Origin: Acidimicrobiaceae bacterium
GTDB lineage: Bacteria > Actinomycetota > Acidimicrobiia > Acidimicrobiales > Aldehydirespiratoraceae
Direction of reading: 5' to 3'
Assembly: GCA_009845995.1 (NCBI GenBank)
Contig: VXYK01000056.1
Coordinates: 1-64,000 of the forward strand
DNA: 64,000 bases
Part shown: positions 8,224-16,737 of the stretch, piece after piece
How positions within the stretch are numbered: the stretch's first letter is position 1
Layout of the letters: the number at the start of each line of letters is the position of its first letter
Program-made: the position numbers and the translations under genes
The notes under the pieces: model-generated
Databases searched by the model: none
What the model was told of the DNA's origin: nothing
The model's input: the letters and a program-made list of their open reading frames with translations, nothing else

Positions 8224-9231
8224 ATGGGTCGACCGACGATCGTGATTGCTCACTTCGAGGGCTTCAGCGCCCTGGACGAGACTGCCTTGGATCGCCTCGA
8301 CACGATCGGGGAGCTGCTCGACCGCAAACCTCTCCATTCCTGGGACGAACCCCGAGCCCAAGAACTGCTCGGCTCAGCCGAAGTGATCGTCGGGCACTGG
8401 GGCTGTCCCCTATTCGGGCCCGCGTTCTTCGGGGCCGCAACAAACCTGCGGCTGTTCGCCTACGCCGCCGGTTCGGTCAAGTGGTACCTGAGCGACGAAC
8501 TCTGGGAGCGGAACATACTCGTGACCACCTGCGCGGACGCGAACGCCGAACCCGTCGCCGAATACACGTTGGCCATGATCCTGCTGGCCAACAAAGGAGT
8601 CTTCCCCGCTATCGACCGGGAGTCTCACCGGACCGCGTGGACGCCGCCGGCCGATTCAGCCGCGCACGGCAACTGGGACAAGACGATCGGGCTGGTGTCG
8701 GCGTCGTTGACCGGCCGACGGGTGGCCCAACTACTGCAGCCCTTCGACCACCTGCGGGTTCAGATCTACGACCCGTATGTCGACGCCGAGACAATCGAGG
8801 CCCTCGGCGCCACCAAACAAGAGTCGTTGGTCGACCTCTGCGCCCAAGCCGACGTGCTCTCGATCCACGCACCCGCCCTGCCCGACACCCACAACCTCAT
8901 CGGCGAGACCGAGCTCGCGGCGCTCCGCAACGGGACAACCGTCATCAACACCTCCCGCGGACACTGCCTGGACCTGGACGCGTTGACCGCCGAACTCGAA
9001 TCGCAACGACTCTTCGGCATCATCGACGTCACCGACCCAGTAGAACCCCTTCCGCCGACTCACCCGCTGCGCAATCTTCCCAACGCTGTGCTGACACCCC
9101 ATGTCGCAGGCTCGCAGGGCACCGAACTGGCGCGCTTGGGCGAATCGGTGATCGACGAAGTCGAGCGCTACGCCAAGGGTGAGCCGCTGCGCAACCCCGT
9201 GACCCGCGAAATGGTCGATCGGATCGCCTGA
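8224..9231 (+). CDS. D-isomer-specific 2-hydroxyacid dehydrogenase family protein
   Basis: A 335-residue protein with the two-domain fold of NAD-dependent 2-hydroxyacid dehydrogenases. The catalytic Arg lies in INTSRG (about residue 245), the Glu in DPVEPLP (about 279) and the His in LTPHVAGS (about 299). The Rossmann glycine loop, normally GxGxxG, reads GLVSASLTG, so two of three glycines are missing. This suggests weakened or altered cofactor binding. The gene starts ATG 100 bp from the divergent hydratase and ends inside an array of 16-bp repeats. Confidence 0.85.
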   Translation: MGRPTIVIAHFEGFSALDETALDRLDTIGELLDRKPLHSWDEPRAQELLGSAEVIVGHWGCPLFGPAFFGAATNLRLFAYAAGSVKWYLSDELWERNILVTTCADANAEPVAEYTLAMILLANKGVFPAIDRESHRTAWTPPADSAAHGNWDKTIGLVSASLTGRRVAQLLQPFDHLRVQIYDPYVDAETIEALGATKQESLVDLCAQADVLSIHAPALPDTHNLIGETELAALRNGTTVINTSRGHCLDLDALTAELESQRLFGIIDVTDPVEPLPPTHPLRNLPNAVLTPHVAGSQGTELARLGESVIDEVERYAKGEPLRNPVTREMVDRIA

Positions 9232-9355
9232 CTGTGCCCAACTGCGACTGCGCCCAACTGCGACTGCGCCCAACCGCGACTGCGCCCAACCGCGACTTTG
9301 CCCGACCGCGACTGCGCCCGATCGTGACTGCGCCCGACTGCGACTGCGCCCGGCG
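9230..9355. repeat. 16-bp tandem repeat array (about 8 units)
   Basis: Eight units of 16 bp based on GACTGCGCCCAACTGC run head to tail, with more substitutions toward the distal end and the last unit truncated. The first unit begins inside the TGA stop of the dehydrogenase gene. The array fills most of the gap before the malonyl-CoA synthetase-like gene. A minisatellite origin by replication slippage is the simplest reading. Confidence 0.85.
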
Positions 9356-9389
9356 AAACGAATACGTGACGAAATGAGCGCCTGAGCCG

Positions 9390-11192
9390 ATGACTGCTGC
9401 GCTGCCCAATGGGAATTTCGCATCGGCTCTGCGGTCGGTCACGTCGAGGTACGCATCAGCTCCGTTCCTCATCGAACCCGGTGCAAAGGCGGACACAACG
9501 ACCCATAACTGCGGCCAGATCGACAGCCTGGCGGCACGCTACGCAGAGGTTCTCAAGACCCACGGCGCCGACCCTGGCGACCGGGTGCTCGTGCAGGTCC
9601 AAAAAAGCGTCGAAGCGGTCGCCCTGTACTTGGCATGTCTGCGTACGGGGACCGTTCACGTGCCTCTGAACCCGGCGTTCACCCCAACAGAGCTCGAGTA
9701 CTTTCTGAGCGACTCCCAACCGAGCGTGGCCGTGCTCGATCCCAGCTCAGCGGCTGCGCAGACAGCGGCTGCCCGGCCAACCAAGGGCCGAGGGCCGCGA
9801 ATTCTCACCCTCGGGCCTAGGGGAGAAGGCACGCTCGCGCAACAGGCCGACGCGCTCAACTTCCGGGCTGTCCAGGCTGTCCAGGCTGTCCAGGATGAGA
9901 AGCCCGACCAGACCGAGGAACCCGACCAGACCCACCACGCCCACCAGGCTCACCCGACTCACCAGACCGAGAAACCCGACCAGACCCACCACGCCCACCA
10001 GGCTCACCCGACTCACCAGACCGAGAAACCCGACCAGACCCACCACGCCCACCAGGCTGACAGCGCACCGATCGTTGAGCGCCGGGACGACGACATCGCC
10101 GTGCTGCTCTAAACCTCCGGAACCACCGGTCGACCAAAGGGCGCAGCGCTCAGCAACGCCAACCTGCGACACAACGCCGTCGCGCTCCACGACATCTGGA
10201 AATTCAGCCGCAATGACCACCTGATTCATTGCCTGCCGATATTTCACACACATGGACTGTTCGTGGCCCTTCATTGCGCCATGCTCTCGGCGATCCCGGT
10301 GACCTTTCTCGCCAGGTTCGACTCTGAGCGAGTGCTCGACTCGCTTCGGAATGCGACCGTGATGATGGGCGTGCCCACGCACTACAGCCGACTGCTCGAG
10401 AACCCGCGGTTGGATGTCGATCTGGCCAGCGGAATCCGCCTGTTCACGTGTGGGTCGGCACCGCTGCGCGACTCGGTGTTTGAAGAGTTCGCCGAACGCA
10501 CGGGGCACCGGATCTGTGAGCGGTACGGCATGAGCGAAACCGGGATCATCACCTCGAATCCCTACAACGACGAGCGCTTGGCAGGCACTGTGGGCTATCC
10601 CCTGCCGGGCGTCGAACTGCGTGTGGTCGACAATGACGCAATACCCACAGAAGCAGCGACACCGGTCACACCCGGAGTCATCGGCTCGGTAGAGGTCCGC
10701 GGCCCACATGTGTTCTCGGGCTACTGGCACCGAGACCGTGTCTCCACCAGCACTCTCGACCCCATAGATGCCGACGGCTGGTTCACAACCGGCGACCTCG
10801 GAAGCCTCGACGAAAGTGGTCGCCTGAGGTTGCACGGCCGATCCGGTGACCTGATCATCAGCGGCGGCGAGAACATCTACCCCAAAGAAATCGAACTCGT
10901 GCTCGACGAAGTCGCCGGGGTCCGCGAATCGGCGGTGATCGGAGTGCCTGACCGAGACCTCGGCGAGGCCGTGATCGCCGTCATCGTGGTGGACGACGAG
11001 AGATTCGCTCTCGACAACTGCAACGCCGAGTTGGCCCGAAAACTGAGCCGCCACAAGCACCCGAAACAGATCGTGGTAGCTCCATCGCTGCCCCGCAACG
11101 CCATGGGGAAGATCCAGAAGAACGTCCTACGCGAACAGCACGAACAGCACGAGCAGCACGAACAACAGCAGGCGATCCACGGCCACGGCTAG
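9390..11192 (+). pseudogene. matB: Malonyl-CoA synthetase-like gene interrupted by an in-frame TAA
   Basis: Codons 1-240 and 242-600 are in one frame, separated by TAA at 10110-10112. The stop sits exactly where the Tyr of the YTSGTTGxPKG adenylation motif belongs: TSGTTGRPKG follows at once. The second half matches MatB closely: FHTHGLFVA, VMMGVPTHYSRLL, RYGMSETGIITSNPY, TTGDLG, ISGGENIYPKEIE and LPRNAMGKIQKNVLRE, with the catalytic Lys in the last. MatB ligates malonate to CoA. Just before the stop is a 54-bp tandem repeat adding about 60 foreign residues rich in His, Gln, Pro and Thr; the C-terminus also carries HEQ repeats. A restart at 10263 would lack the ATP loop, so the gene is probably inactive, unless the TAA is a sequencing error. 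Confidence 0.85.
9897..10061 (+). repeat. 54-bp coding minisatellite inside matB
   Basis: Units of 54 bp beginning GAGAAACCCGACCAGACC occupy 9915-9968 and 9969-10022, with partial units at 9897-9914 and 10023-10061. They are nearly identical and keep the reading frame, encoding EKPDQTHHAHQAHPTHQT. The array lies between the N-terminal part and the adenylation motif of the synthetase, where relatives have only a short surface loop. Confidence 0.9.
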
Positions 11193-11200
11193 CCATGGGT

Positions 11201-11410
11201 TCAGCCAGATATGAGACTGGCAACGGCCCAGACAGCAGCAACCAGGCCAACCACGATGAAGACGATGCTCCGAGCAATCGGGGCGCGTTCCAGATCACCT
11301 TCGCGATGCTGCGTCTCCGCCGGGCGCACCAAAGCCAGGAAATTACCGACCGCCATCGCACCGCCAAGCGCCAAAACCAGCCATACCAAAAAGTCCTCGC
11401 CGAGAAACAC
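11201..11410 (-). CDS. Small two-helix membrane protein
   Basis: A 69-residue frame with two hydrophobic segments (about residues 6-26, FLVWLVLALGGAMAVGNFLALV, and 45-67, ARSIVFIVVGLVAAVWAVASL) separated by a charged loop. This layout suggests a small integral membrane protein. I do not recognise a family. The GTG start has only a weak GCGGGG upstream. It lies between the convergent matB remnant and the dispersed repeat downstream of dnaB, so it could depend on read-through from dnaB. A chance frame is possible, but the hydrophobic pattern argues for a gene. Confidence 0.5.
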   Translation of the reverse strand: MFLGEDFLVWLVLALGGAMAVGNFLALVRPAETQHREGDLERAPIARSIVFIVVGLVAAVWAVASLISG

Positions 11411-11472
11411 TTAGAGGCCCCGCAAACAGACAGAGGATTGTAGAGCACGCACGGCTTGATGTGCGGGGCCGT

Positions 11473-11590
11473 GGCCCGAGCGGCCCGGCCCGTGGCCCGA
11501 GCGGCCCGGTGAGCGCAGCGAACAAGAGCGGGGGAATGAGCGCAGCGAACAAGAGCGGAAGACGGACCAAAGCGAACCAAGAGCGTGAAC
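11473..11590 (-). repeat. Dispersed repeat, copy A, with extra half-units
   Basis: The 60 nt at 11473-11532 are identical to 47849-47908, same orientation, 36 kb away. The unit consists of a duplicated GTGGCCCGAGCGGCCCGG block joined to GAGCGCAGCGAACAAGAGCG. A second copy of the latter half follows at about 11538-11557 and a degenerate third near 11570-11585. It fills the space between the end of dnaB and the small membrane-protein gene. Confidence 0.9.
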
Positions 11591-11592
11591 CA

Positions 11593-12951
11593 CTAGATCG
11601 CCCGGGTCTCTAGGTTTCTGAACGACGTCAATCTGGGCACGAAGTTGAGGTTGACTGTGCCGATCGGCCCATTGCGGTGCTTGGCGATAATCACCTCGGC
11701 CAAGCCTTCGGTCGTCTGATCGGCAGGGTTGTACACCTCGTCGCGATAGAGGAACAACACCACGTCGGCGTCCTGCTCAATCGATCCCGACTCGCGCAGA
11801 TCAGAGAGCACCGGCCGCTTGTCCTGACGGCTCTCGAGGGTACGCGACAGCTGGGAGACACCGATCACCGGGCACTGGAGCTCACGGGCCAGCACCTTCA
11901 AGCCACGACTGATCTCGGCCACCTCAACCTGGCGACTCTCAGCGCGGGCCCGGCCGGTCATCAACTGGAGATAGTCGACTACCACCAAACCGAGATCGCC
12001 GACGCTGCTCTTCAACCGCCGAGCCTTCGAGCGGATATCCATGATGGACGGATTCGGGTTGTCGTCGAGCCACAACGGCACGTTCTTGAGGCGGTCGATG
12101 GTTGAGGTGATCCGCTGCCATTCATGTTCCTTGACCCGGCCGTCGCTCATGTCCTTGGAATCGACACGAGTTTCAGCGGACAGAATGCGCTGGCTGATCT
12201 CGATATGGCCCATCTCCAAGCTGAACACGAGGACAGGCCTCTGCTCGCGAATCGCAGCATGGCTCGCGATGTTGAGGATGAAAGAGGTCTTGCCCATCGC
12301 CGGGCGGGCGCCGACCACGATGAAAGCGTTGGGCTGCAACCCCGACAGCTTCTGGTCGAGATCAACAAACCCAGTCGGTGTGCCGATGATGCCCTTTCCA
12401 GACTCGTTGCGGGCGATGAGCTGATCCAGCGTCTCCTTGAGGAGCACTTCGATCTTGCTCATCGATTCGGTGTCTTGACCTTCTGCGATCTGGAACACCA
12501 TGTTCTCAGCCTCGTCAATGGCTGCAATAGCGTCATTGGGCTGGCTGTACCCGATTTCGGCGATTTCGCTCGCAACCCTGATCAGCTTTCTGAGCATGAA
12601 ATGCTCGCGCACGATGCTCGCGTACTTCGCAGCATTAGACGAGGCCGGAGTGTTCATCTGCAGGCGATGCAACCCCTCGAGACCGCCAACCGCTTCTGCC
12701 ACACCTGCCCGCTCAAGTTCAACCGCGACCGTCACAGGATCTACCGGGTCACCGGCGGCATACAGCGCAGCAATTGCGTCATAGACATGAGCGTGTGCCG
12801 GCCGATAGAACTGCTCAGCGCTGACAAGTTCAATGGAGTCCGCTATCGCGTGACTCGAAAGCAACATTGCACCAAGCAACGACTCTTCAGCCTCAAGATT
12901 GTGGGGAGGCACCCTGCTGTCATGCGGAGTGCTGGTTTGAGTCATCGCCAT
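11593..12951 (-). CDS. dnaB: Replicative DNA helicase DnaB
   Basis: The hexameric 5'-3' fork helicase, 452 residues, with an N-terminal helical domain (PHNLEAEESLLGAML) and a RecA-like C-terminal domain. The Walker A loop is GARPAMGKTS (about residues 221-230), and the Walker B strand is LVVVDYLQLM followed by arginine-finger motifs. No intein interrupts the P-loop, unlike some mycobacterial dnaB genes. It follows the rpsF-ssb-rpsR-rplI genes on the same strand after a 220-bp gap. The start at 12951 gives MAMTQTS; ATG two codons in is an alternative. The repeat just after the stop may act in 3' end formation. Confidence 0.98.
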   Translation of the reverse strand: MAMTQTSTPHDSRVPPHNLEAEESLLGAMLLSSHAIADSIELVSAEQFYRPAHAHVYDAIAALYAAGDPVDPVTVAVELERAGVAEAVGGLEGLHRLQMNTPASSNAAKYASIVREHFMLRKLIRVASEIAEIGYSQPNDAIAAIDEAENMVFQIAEGQDTESMSKIEVLLKETLDQLIARNESGKGIIGTPTGFVDLDQKLSGLQPNAFIVVGARPAMGKTSFILNIASHAAIREQRPVLVFSLEMGHIEISQRILSAETRVDSKDMSDGRVKEHEWQRITSTIDRLKNVPLWLDDNPNPSIMDIRSKARRLKSSVGDLGLVVVDYLQLMTGRARAESRQVEVAEISRGLKVLARELQCPVIGVSQLSRTLESRQDKRPVLSDLRESGSIEQDADVVLFLYRDEVYNPADQTTEGLAEVIIAKHRNGPIGTVNLNFVPRLTSFRNLETRAI

Positions 12952-13025
12952 TCGTTCGTCACCTGATCGTCACCCGTTTGTCATATAAGTCAACCGCCAC
13001 ACTGGCCCGTTCCCCCCGTGGGAGT

Positions 13026-13051
13026 CCAGGGGAAAATCGCGCTTTTCCTGG
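13026..13051 (-). terminator. Hairpin between rplI and dnaB
   Basis: CCAGGGGAAAA and TTTTCCTGG can pair around a TCGCGC loop with a two-base bulge. It sits 120 bp after rplI and 75 bp before the dnaB start on the minus strand. No long U tract follows, so a partial terminator, attenuator or mRNA processing site are all possible. The surrounding 220-bp gap shows nothing else I can name. Confidence 0.35.
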
Positions 13052-13173
13052 GGATTTATAGCTCACTCGTTGGGGATTTCTTGCGTACTTTTCCACAAGC
13101 GCGGGAGCGCGCCTCTCAAACCGCCGCCAAACACGCGATATCAAGCTGTCATCACCGGAGGACGACAGCCGGC

Positions 13174-13620
13174 TCACTCTTCGATTACCTCCACCGTGAC
13201 CGGGAACTCAACTTCGTCTTGAAGCTTGCAGTTCACCGATACTTGACCGAGTTCTTTCAGCGGAGCGTCCAGGGCCAGGGCATGCCGATCAATGACCACC
13301 CCCGCCTGCGCTTCTACGGCGTCAACGATGTCGAACGTGCTCACCGAACCGAACAGGCGACCACCTTCTCCGGCGCGGGCGCGCACGGTGATCACCATCG
13401 GAACCAACCGAGCAGCGATCTCCTCGGCCTCGGCCCGACTCTTGGCATCACGCAAGACCGCGGCACGGCGCATCGCCTCAGCCTGAGACTCGATCCCCTT
13501 GGTCGCCTTCAAAGCCAAGCCACGAGGCGACAACAGGTTGCGGAAATAGCCGTCTGCGACATCGCAGATCTCACCCTTGCGACCGAGACCAGCAACATCT
13601 TGGCGAAGAACGACCCTCAT
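13174..13620 (-). CDS. rplI: 50S ribosomal protein L9
   Basis: A full-length L9 of 148 residues. It opens with [21 protein letters not shown], the conserved N-terminal domain that contacts 23S rRNA, contains [14 protein letters not shown], and after a long central helix has a C-terminal domain with GRLFGSVST. The ATG overlaps the stop of rpsR by four bases (ATGA), implying coupled translation within the rpsF operon. Confidence 0.98.
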   Translation of the reverse strand: MRVVLRQDVAGLGRKGEICDVADGYFRNLLSPRGLALKATKGIESQAEAMRRAAVLRDAKSRAEAEEIAARLVPMVITVRARAGEGGRLFGSVSTFDIVDAVEAQAGVVIDRHALALDAPLKELGQVSVNCKLQDEVEFPVTVEVIEE

Positions 13621-14096
13621 GATCTGCTCGATTCAGAAGTGGCAAGGTCTGCATCAACGACGTGCTCAGCGGGGTGGTCAGCGCCAGCAGAGTGATCAAC
13701 GCCAACGTCGAGTTCAGCCTCTTCGTAGATCATGTCGCCGTCTTCGTCCCAAGAAGCAGGCGGCGGACCGCTGGGCCGCGGCAAGGGACCATCGGCGCGA
13801 CTGATGCGTTCACGATCCCCCCGGCCGCTTCGCTGAGTCGTCACCCGATTGGCGTACGGAACAAGTGCCATTTCACGAGCAATCTTGATTGCGTCGGCAA
13901 CCATCTTCTGCTGCTGCGTGTTGTTGCCCGTCACACGGCGAGCTCGAATCTTGGATCGCTCGGACAAGAATCGACGAAGCAGATTGGCGTCTTTCCAATC
14001 GACGTACTCAATCTGCTCGGCGCTGAGGATCGAGACCTTCTTCTTGACCCTGCGGCCACTGTCCTTGGGTTTGCCCCGTTTCTTTGCCTTGGCCAT
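13617..14096 (-). CDS. rpsR: 30S ribosomal protein S18 with long acidic C-terminal extension
   Basis: Residues 1 to about 90 are a recognisable S18: a basic N-terminus, then [40 protein letters not shown] and a basic tail. Bacterial S18 usually ends there (75-90 residues), but this frame continues to 159 with a Pro/Gly stretch and an acidic tail ([16 protein letters not shown]). It ends in a four-base overlap with rplI, so the extension fills what would otherwise be an intergenic spacer. S18 partners S6 on the small-subunit platform. The tail's function is unknown; a lost stop codon is one explanation. Confidence 0.95.
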   Translation of the reverse strand: MAKAKKRGKPKDSGRRVKKKVSILSAEQIEYVDWKDANLLRRFLSERSKIRARRVTGNNTQQQKMVADAIKIAREMALVPYANRVTTQRSGRGDRERISRADGPLPRPSGPPPASWDEDGDMIYEEAELDVGVDHSAGADHPAEHVVDADLATSESSRS

Positions 14097-14174
14097 TACT
14101 TCTCCAGTTCTGTCGTTCGTGATCTTGGGTAAGGGTTCTTGTCGTTCGTGTTCTTGCCGCCGCTCGATGACGAG

Positions 14175-14642
14175 CTAGAACGGCTCCTCATCGAGGTCGT
14201 ACGTCGGCTGCGGCTGAGTACGTTCCGGAGCCTGTGACCGAGCAGACCCGCCGCCGCTCGGACGGCCGCCACCGCCACCGTCGCCGCCGCCTCGGAACTC
14301 GTTGCGGGTGACCTCAGCCGAAGCCCACTTGAGGCTCGGCGCCACATCATCGGCAACGATCTCCACCTTCGAACGACGCTCGCCCTGCTGGTTCTCCCAG
14401 CTCCGCTGCGTAAGCGTGCCGTAGATGACGACACGCGCTCCCTTGGTGATCGAATCAGCGACATTCTCAGCAAGCTGCCGGAAACAGGTCACGTCGAAGA
14501 ACGAAACCTCGTCCTCGCCATCATTTCGTTTCTTGTTCCAAGCCACGCCAAAGTTGGCGACAGCCATTCCCCCCTGCGTAAAGCGCAGTTCCGGATCGCG
14601 GGTCACGTTGCCCACAACAGTTACGGTGTTATCAAATCCCAT
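14175..14642 (-). CDS. ssb: Single-stranded DNA-binding protein
   Basis: A 155-residue SSB. The OB fold covers residues 1-110 (FDNTVTVVGNVTRDPELRFTQGGMAVANF, then FDVTCFRQLAENVADS and KGARVVIYGTL). A Gly/Ser/Gln/Pro-rich linker leads to the acidic tip DLDEEPF, the docking site for replication and repair proteins; the usual tip is DDIPF-like, so this one is slightly variant. It lies between rpsF and rpsR as in most bacteria. Confidence 0.97.
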   Translation of the reverse strand: MGFDNTVTVVGNVTRDPELRFTQGGMAVANFGVAWNKKRNDGEDEVSFFDVTCFRQLAENVADSITKGARVVIYGTLTQRSWENQQGERRSKVEIVADDVAPSLKWASAEVTRNEFRGGGDGGGGGRPSGGGSARSQAPERTQPQPTYDLDEEPF

Positions 14643-14666
14643 GTAAATACCTCCTGGTAAACCGGC

Positions 14667-15008
14667 TCAGGCCGGCACCGCCTCCCCGAACAGACCACGG
14701 CGGGCCGCTTCTGAATCCGGAAGACGGAAAAGCTTGTGGCGAACAATGTCGTCCGCGAGACGCAACTGGCGTTCGGTGTTGGGAAGACCCGCCGATTCGG
14801 TAACGATCTCCCACACCACATAGGTGCCTTCAAGCTTGTGCTGAATCTCATACGCAAACCGACGACGGCCCCAATTGTCGGTGGACGCAATCCGGCCACC
14901 TTCATCGACAATCAGACCCTCAACACGAGAGATCACCGCATCAATATCGCCATCATCGACATCAGAGTCGACAATGATCATCAATTCATAGGCTCGAGAA
15001 ATATCCAC
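14667..15008 (-). CDS. rpsF: 30S ribosomal protein S6
   Basis: S6, here 113 residues, recognised by YELMIIVDSDVDD, then WGRRRFAYEIQHKLEGTYVVWEI and the LRLADDIVRHKLFRL end. Two in-frame GTG codons compete: the one at 15014 lies only 3 nt from AGGAGG (15018-15023), the one at 15008 lies 9 nt away, so I choose the latter. It heads the rpsF-ssb-rpsR-rplI operon and its leader carries two GC-rich hairpins. Confidence 0.95.
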   Translation of the reverse strand: MDISRAYELMIIVDSDVDDGDIDAVISRVEGLIVDEGGRIASTDNWGRRRFAYEIQHKLEGTYVVWEIVTESAGLPNTERQLRLADDIVRHKLFRLPDSEAARRGLFGEAVPA

Positions 15009-15017
15009 GAGCACTCA

Positions 15018-15058
15018 CCTCCTACGGACCCGGTGTAACCGGGGCCCCTTCCCGGGGC
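15018..15058 (-). promoter_or_regulatory. rpsF leader: ribosome binding site and two tandem hairpins
   Basis: AGGAGG at 15018-15023 is followed upstream by two perfect short hairpins: CCCGGT-GTA-ACCGGG at 15029-15043 and GCCCC-TTCCC-GGGGC at 15044-15058. Many bacteria carry an S6:S18-binding mRNA element in this position that mediates feedback control; this leader has the right place and a CCG-rich helix next to the ribosome binding site, but I cannot confirm the consensus. The rest of 15059-15274 presumably holds the promoter, with no clear boxes seen. Confidence 0.4.
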
Positions 15059-15274
15059 AGGGGTTGCTGGCTGAAGTTGTTTCCTTTCGGAGCTGCTTCC
15101 GTTGGAAACGCCACCTGGGGGAATTGCTAAAGACTACCGGTGCGAACCGCACGACCACACCTTTAAAAACCGCGATAACTGCATGGTCGAATCATCTCAG
15201 GGGGGTGTGACAGTCACCCCGCAGAAGCAGCCGACAGAGACCGACGACAGGCCGACAACGCCCGACGACCGCCC

Positions 15275-16123
15275 TTAATGACCGCCGTAGAGCTGCAGTT
15301 CTGAAGCCTCGGCGTCAGACATGTGATAGCTCTCGTCATGGTTGGGGAACGCACCAGAGCGCACATCCGCGGCATAGGCGGCAACCGCCGACACCGAAAC
15401 CGACTTCACATCGGCATAACGCCGCACGAACTTCGGCACGAAACGGTCCTCAATACCCAGAAGGTCGTGATACACCAGCACCTGCCCGTCACAACGAGAG
15501 CCGGCGCCAATGCCGATCGTCGGAATGTCGACAGCATCGGTGACCATCTCCGCAACCCGGTCCGGCACACCTTCAAGAACCACCGCATAACAACCGGCAT
15601 GGGCCAGAGACTTCGCCGCCTGCACCAGCTTGCGGGCATGTTCCGCCTGCTTGGCCTGCACCTTGAAACCACCCATCTGATGAATCGACTGAGGCGTAAG
15701 GCCGATGTGTCCCATCACCGGAATTTCCGCGGCAATGATCCGATCAATCATCGGCAACCGTTTCCGTCCACCCTCCAGCTTGATCGAATGCGCACCGGCG
15801 CGCATCAACCGGGCCGCGTTCTGAACCGTCTCCTCGGGAGAAACGTGATAGCTCATCCAGGGCATGTCCGCCACGATGTGACAGTCCGGTTTCACCCGGG
15901 CAACAGCCGCGGTGTGATGACACATATCGTCGATCGTCACCTGAAGCGTGTCGTCGTAGCCGAGCACGACCATGGCAAGGCTGTCACCCACCAGGATGAT
16001 GTCAGCACCAGCCTCCGACGAAATCCGTGCGCCAGGCGCATCGTAGGCAGTCACCATCACCAGTGGTTCATGGCCAGCACGAACTTTCGTACATGCAATC
16101 GCAGGGGCAGTGAGCTTGCCCAT
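15275..16123 (-). CDS. panB: 3-methyl-2-oxobutanoate hydroxymethyltransferase (PanB)
   Basis: The first committed enzyme of pantothenate synthesis, transferring a hydroxymethyl group from methylene-tetrahydrofolate to ketoisovalerate. The 282-residue TIM-barrel shows VTAYDAPGARISSEAGADIILVGDS with the Mg-binding Asp, then VADMPWMSY, AHSIKLEGG, GHIGLTPQS and the catalytic Glu in VVLEGVP. The length is normal. It appears monocistronic, starting about 150 bp from a minus-strand DUF5318 gene; panC and panD are not in the window. Confidence 0.97.
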   Translation of the reverse strand: MGKLTAPAIACTKVRAGHEPLVMVTAYDAPGARISSEAGADIILVGDSLAMVVLGYDDTLQVTIDDMCHHTAAVARVKPDCHIVADMPWMSYHVSPEETVQNAARLMRAGAHSIKLEGGRKRLPMIDRIIAAEIPVMGHIGLTPQSIHQMGGFKVQAKQAEHARKLVQAAKSLAHAGCYAVVLEGVPDRVAEMVTDAVDIPTIGIGAGSRCDGQVLVYHDLLGIEDRFVPKFVRRYADVKSVSVSAVAAYAADVRSGAFPNHDESYHMSDAEASELQLYGGH

Positions 16124-16258
16124 GTCTGACTCCTTTCCCGTCCAGCGCCCTGTGACCAGGTAGGCCTTTGGCTGCCGGCGGTGAACTCAGACTAGCGGAT
16201 CAACCCGCCCAACTCCAAGCCGCAGCGGACCCAACCTGAGAAAGCCGGCGTCCGAAGA

Positions 16259-16675
16259 TCATCCGCCCACTCCCTCAACCCCCTCCACCGCCTCAACTCC
16301 GCAACCCCCGACCGAACGGCTCTTGGTCAAATGGTTCCAGCCGCAATCCGTGCACACCTCGACCACATAACCAACCGACGGCTGCTTGCGAGCATTGAGC
16401 CGGGTCATCTCCTTGTCGCTGGTCACACAGCGGCCATGCCCCGGCAGACGCGGACCGAACACATAGGTGACCTCGACCAGCCCGTCCGTCTCACAAACCG
16501 GGCACGGCGACTCCAAAGGCCGGCCGCAGAACTCGGCGTTGCGTCGCAACTCCGGTTGAGCATCGCACAACTCCGAAACGCTGACCTTGCCGTTACGCCA
16601 AGCACTCAAGGTCATTTCACGCATCAAGCGATAGTCGATGCCCGCATCACCACCAACGGCCTGAGTCAGTCCCAT
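16259..16675 (-). CDS. DUF5318 family protein
   Basis: A protein of about 138 residues resembling the actinobacterial DUF5318 family. Landmarks are IDYRLMREMTLSAWRNGKVSVSELCDAQPELRRNAEFCGRP, then CPVC and YVFGPRLPGHGRCVTS, and a second Cys pair (CTDC) before WNHL. The two CxxC pairs suggest a zinc ribbon; function is unknown. I start at the ATG at 16675 rather than 16726 because similarity begins just after it. The last residues (VEAVEGVEGVGG) are low complexity. Confidence 0.75.
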   Translation of the reverse strand: MGLTQAVGGDAGIDYRLMREMTLSAWRNGKVSVSELCDAQPELRRNAEFCGRPLESPCPVCETDGLVEVTYVFGPRLPGHGRCVTSDKEMTRLNARKQPSVGYVVEVCTDCGWNHLTKSRSVGGCGVEAVEGVEGVGG

Positions 16676-16737
16676 CTTCACGCTCAACACAGTAACCGTC
16701 CACACATGTCGCACGCACGGCGACAAGAATCAGCCCC

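Noticed and set aside
9230..9355. Iteron array or plasmid origin
   Set aside because: Units degrade along the array, start in a stop codon and have no replication gene nearby.
9897..10061. CRISPR-like array
   Set aside because: Units are contiguous with no spacers and keep a reading frame, so they are a coding minisatellite.
10110..10112. TAA recoded as an amino acid
   Set aside because: TAA ends other intact genes here, for example trxA, and no recoding signal is visible.
9747..11060. A 437-residue minus-strand frame across matB with LVGVVGLVGFLG-type repeats
   Set aside because: The repeats are the antisense of the coding minisatellite; the plus strand has clear MatB motifs on both sides.
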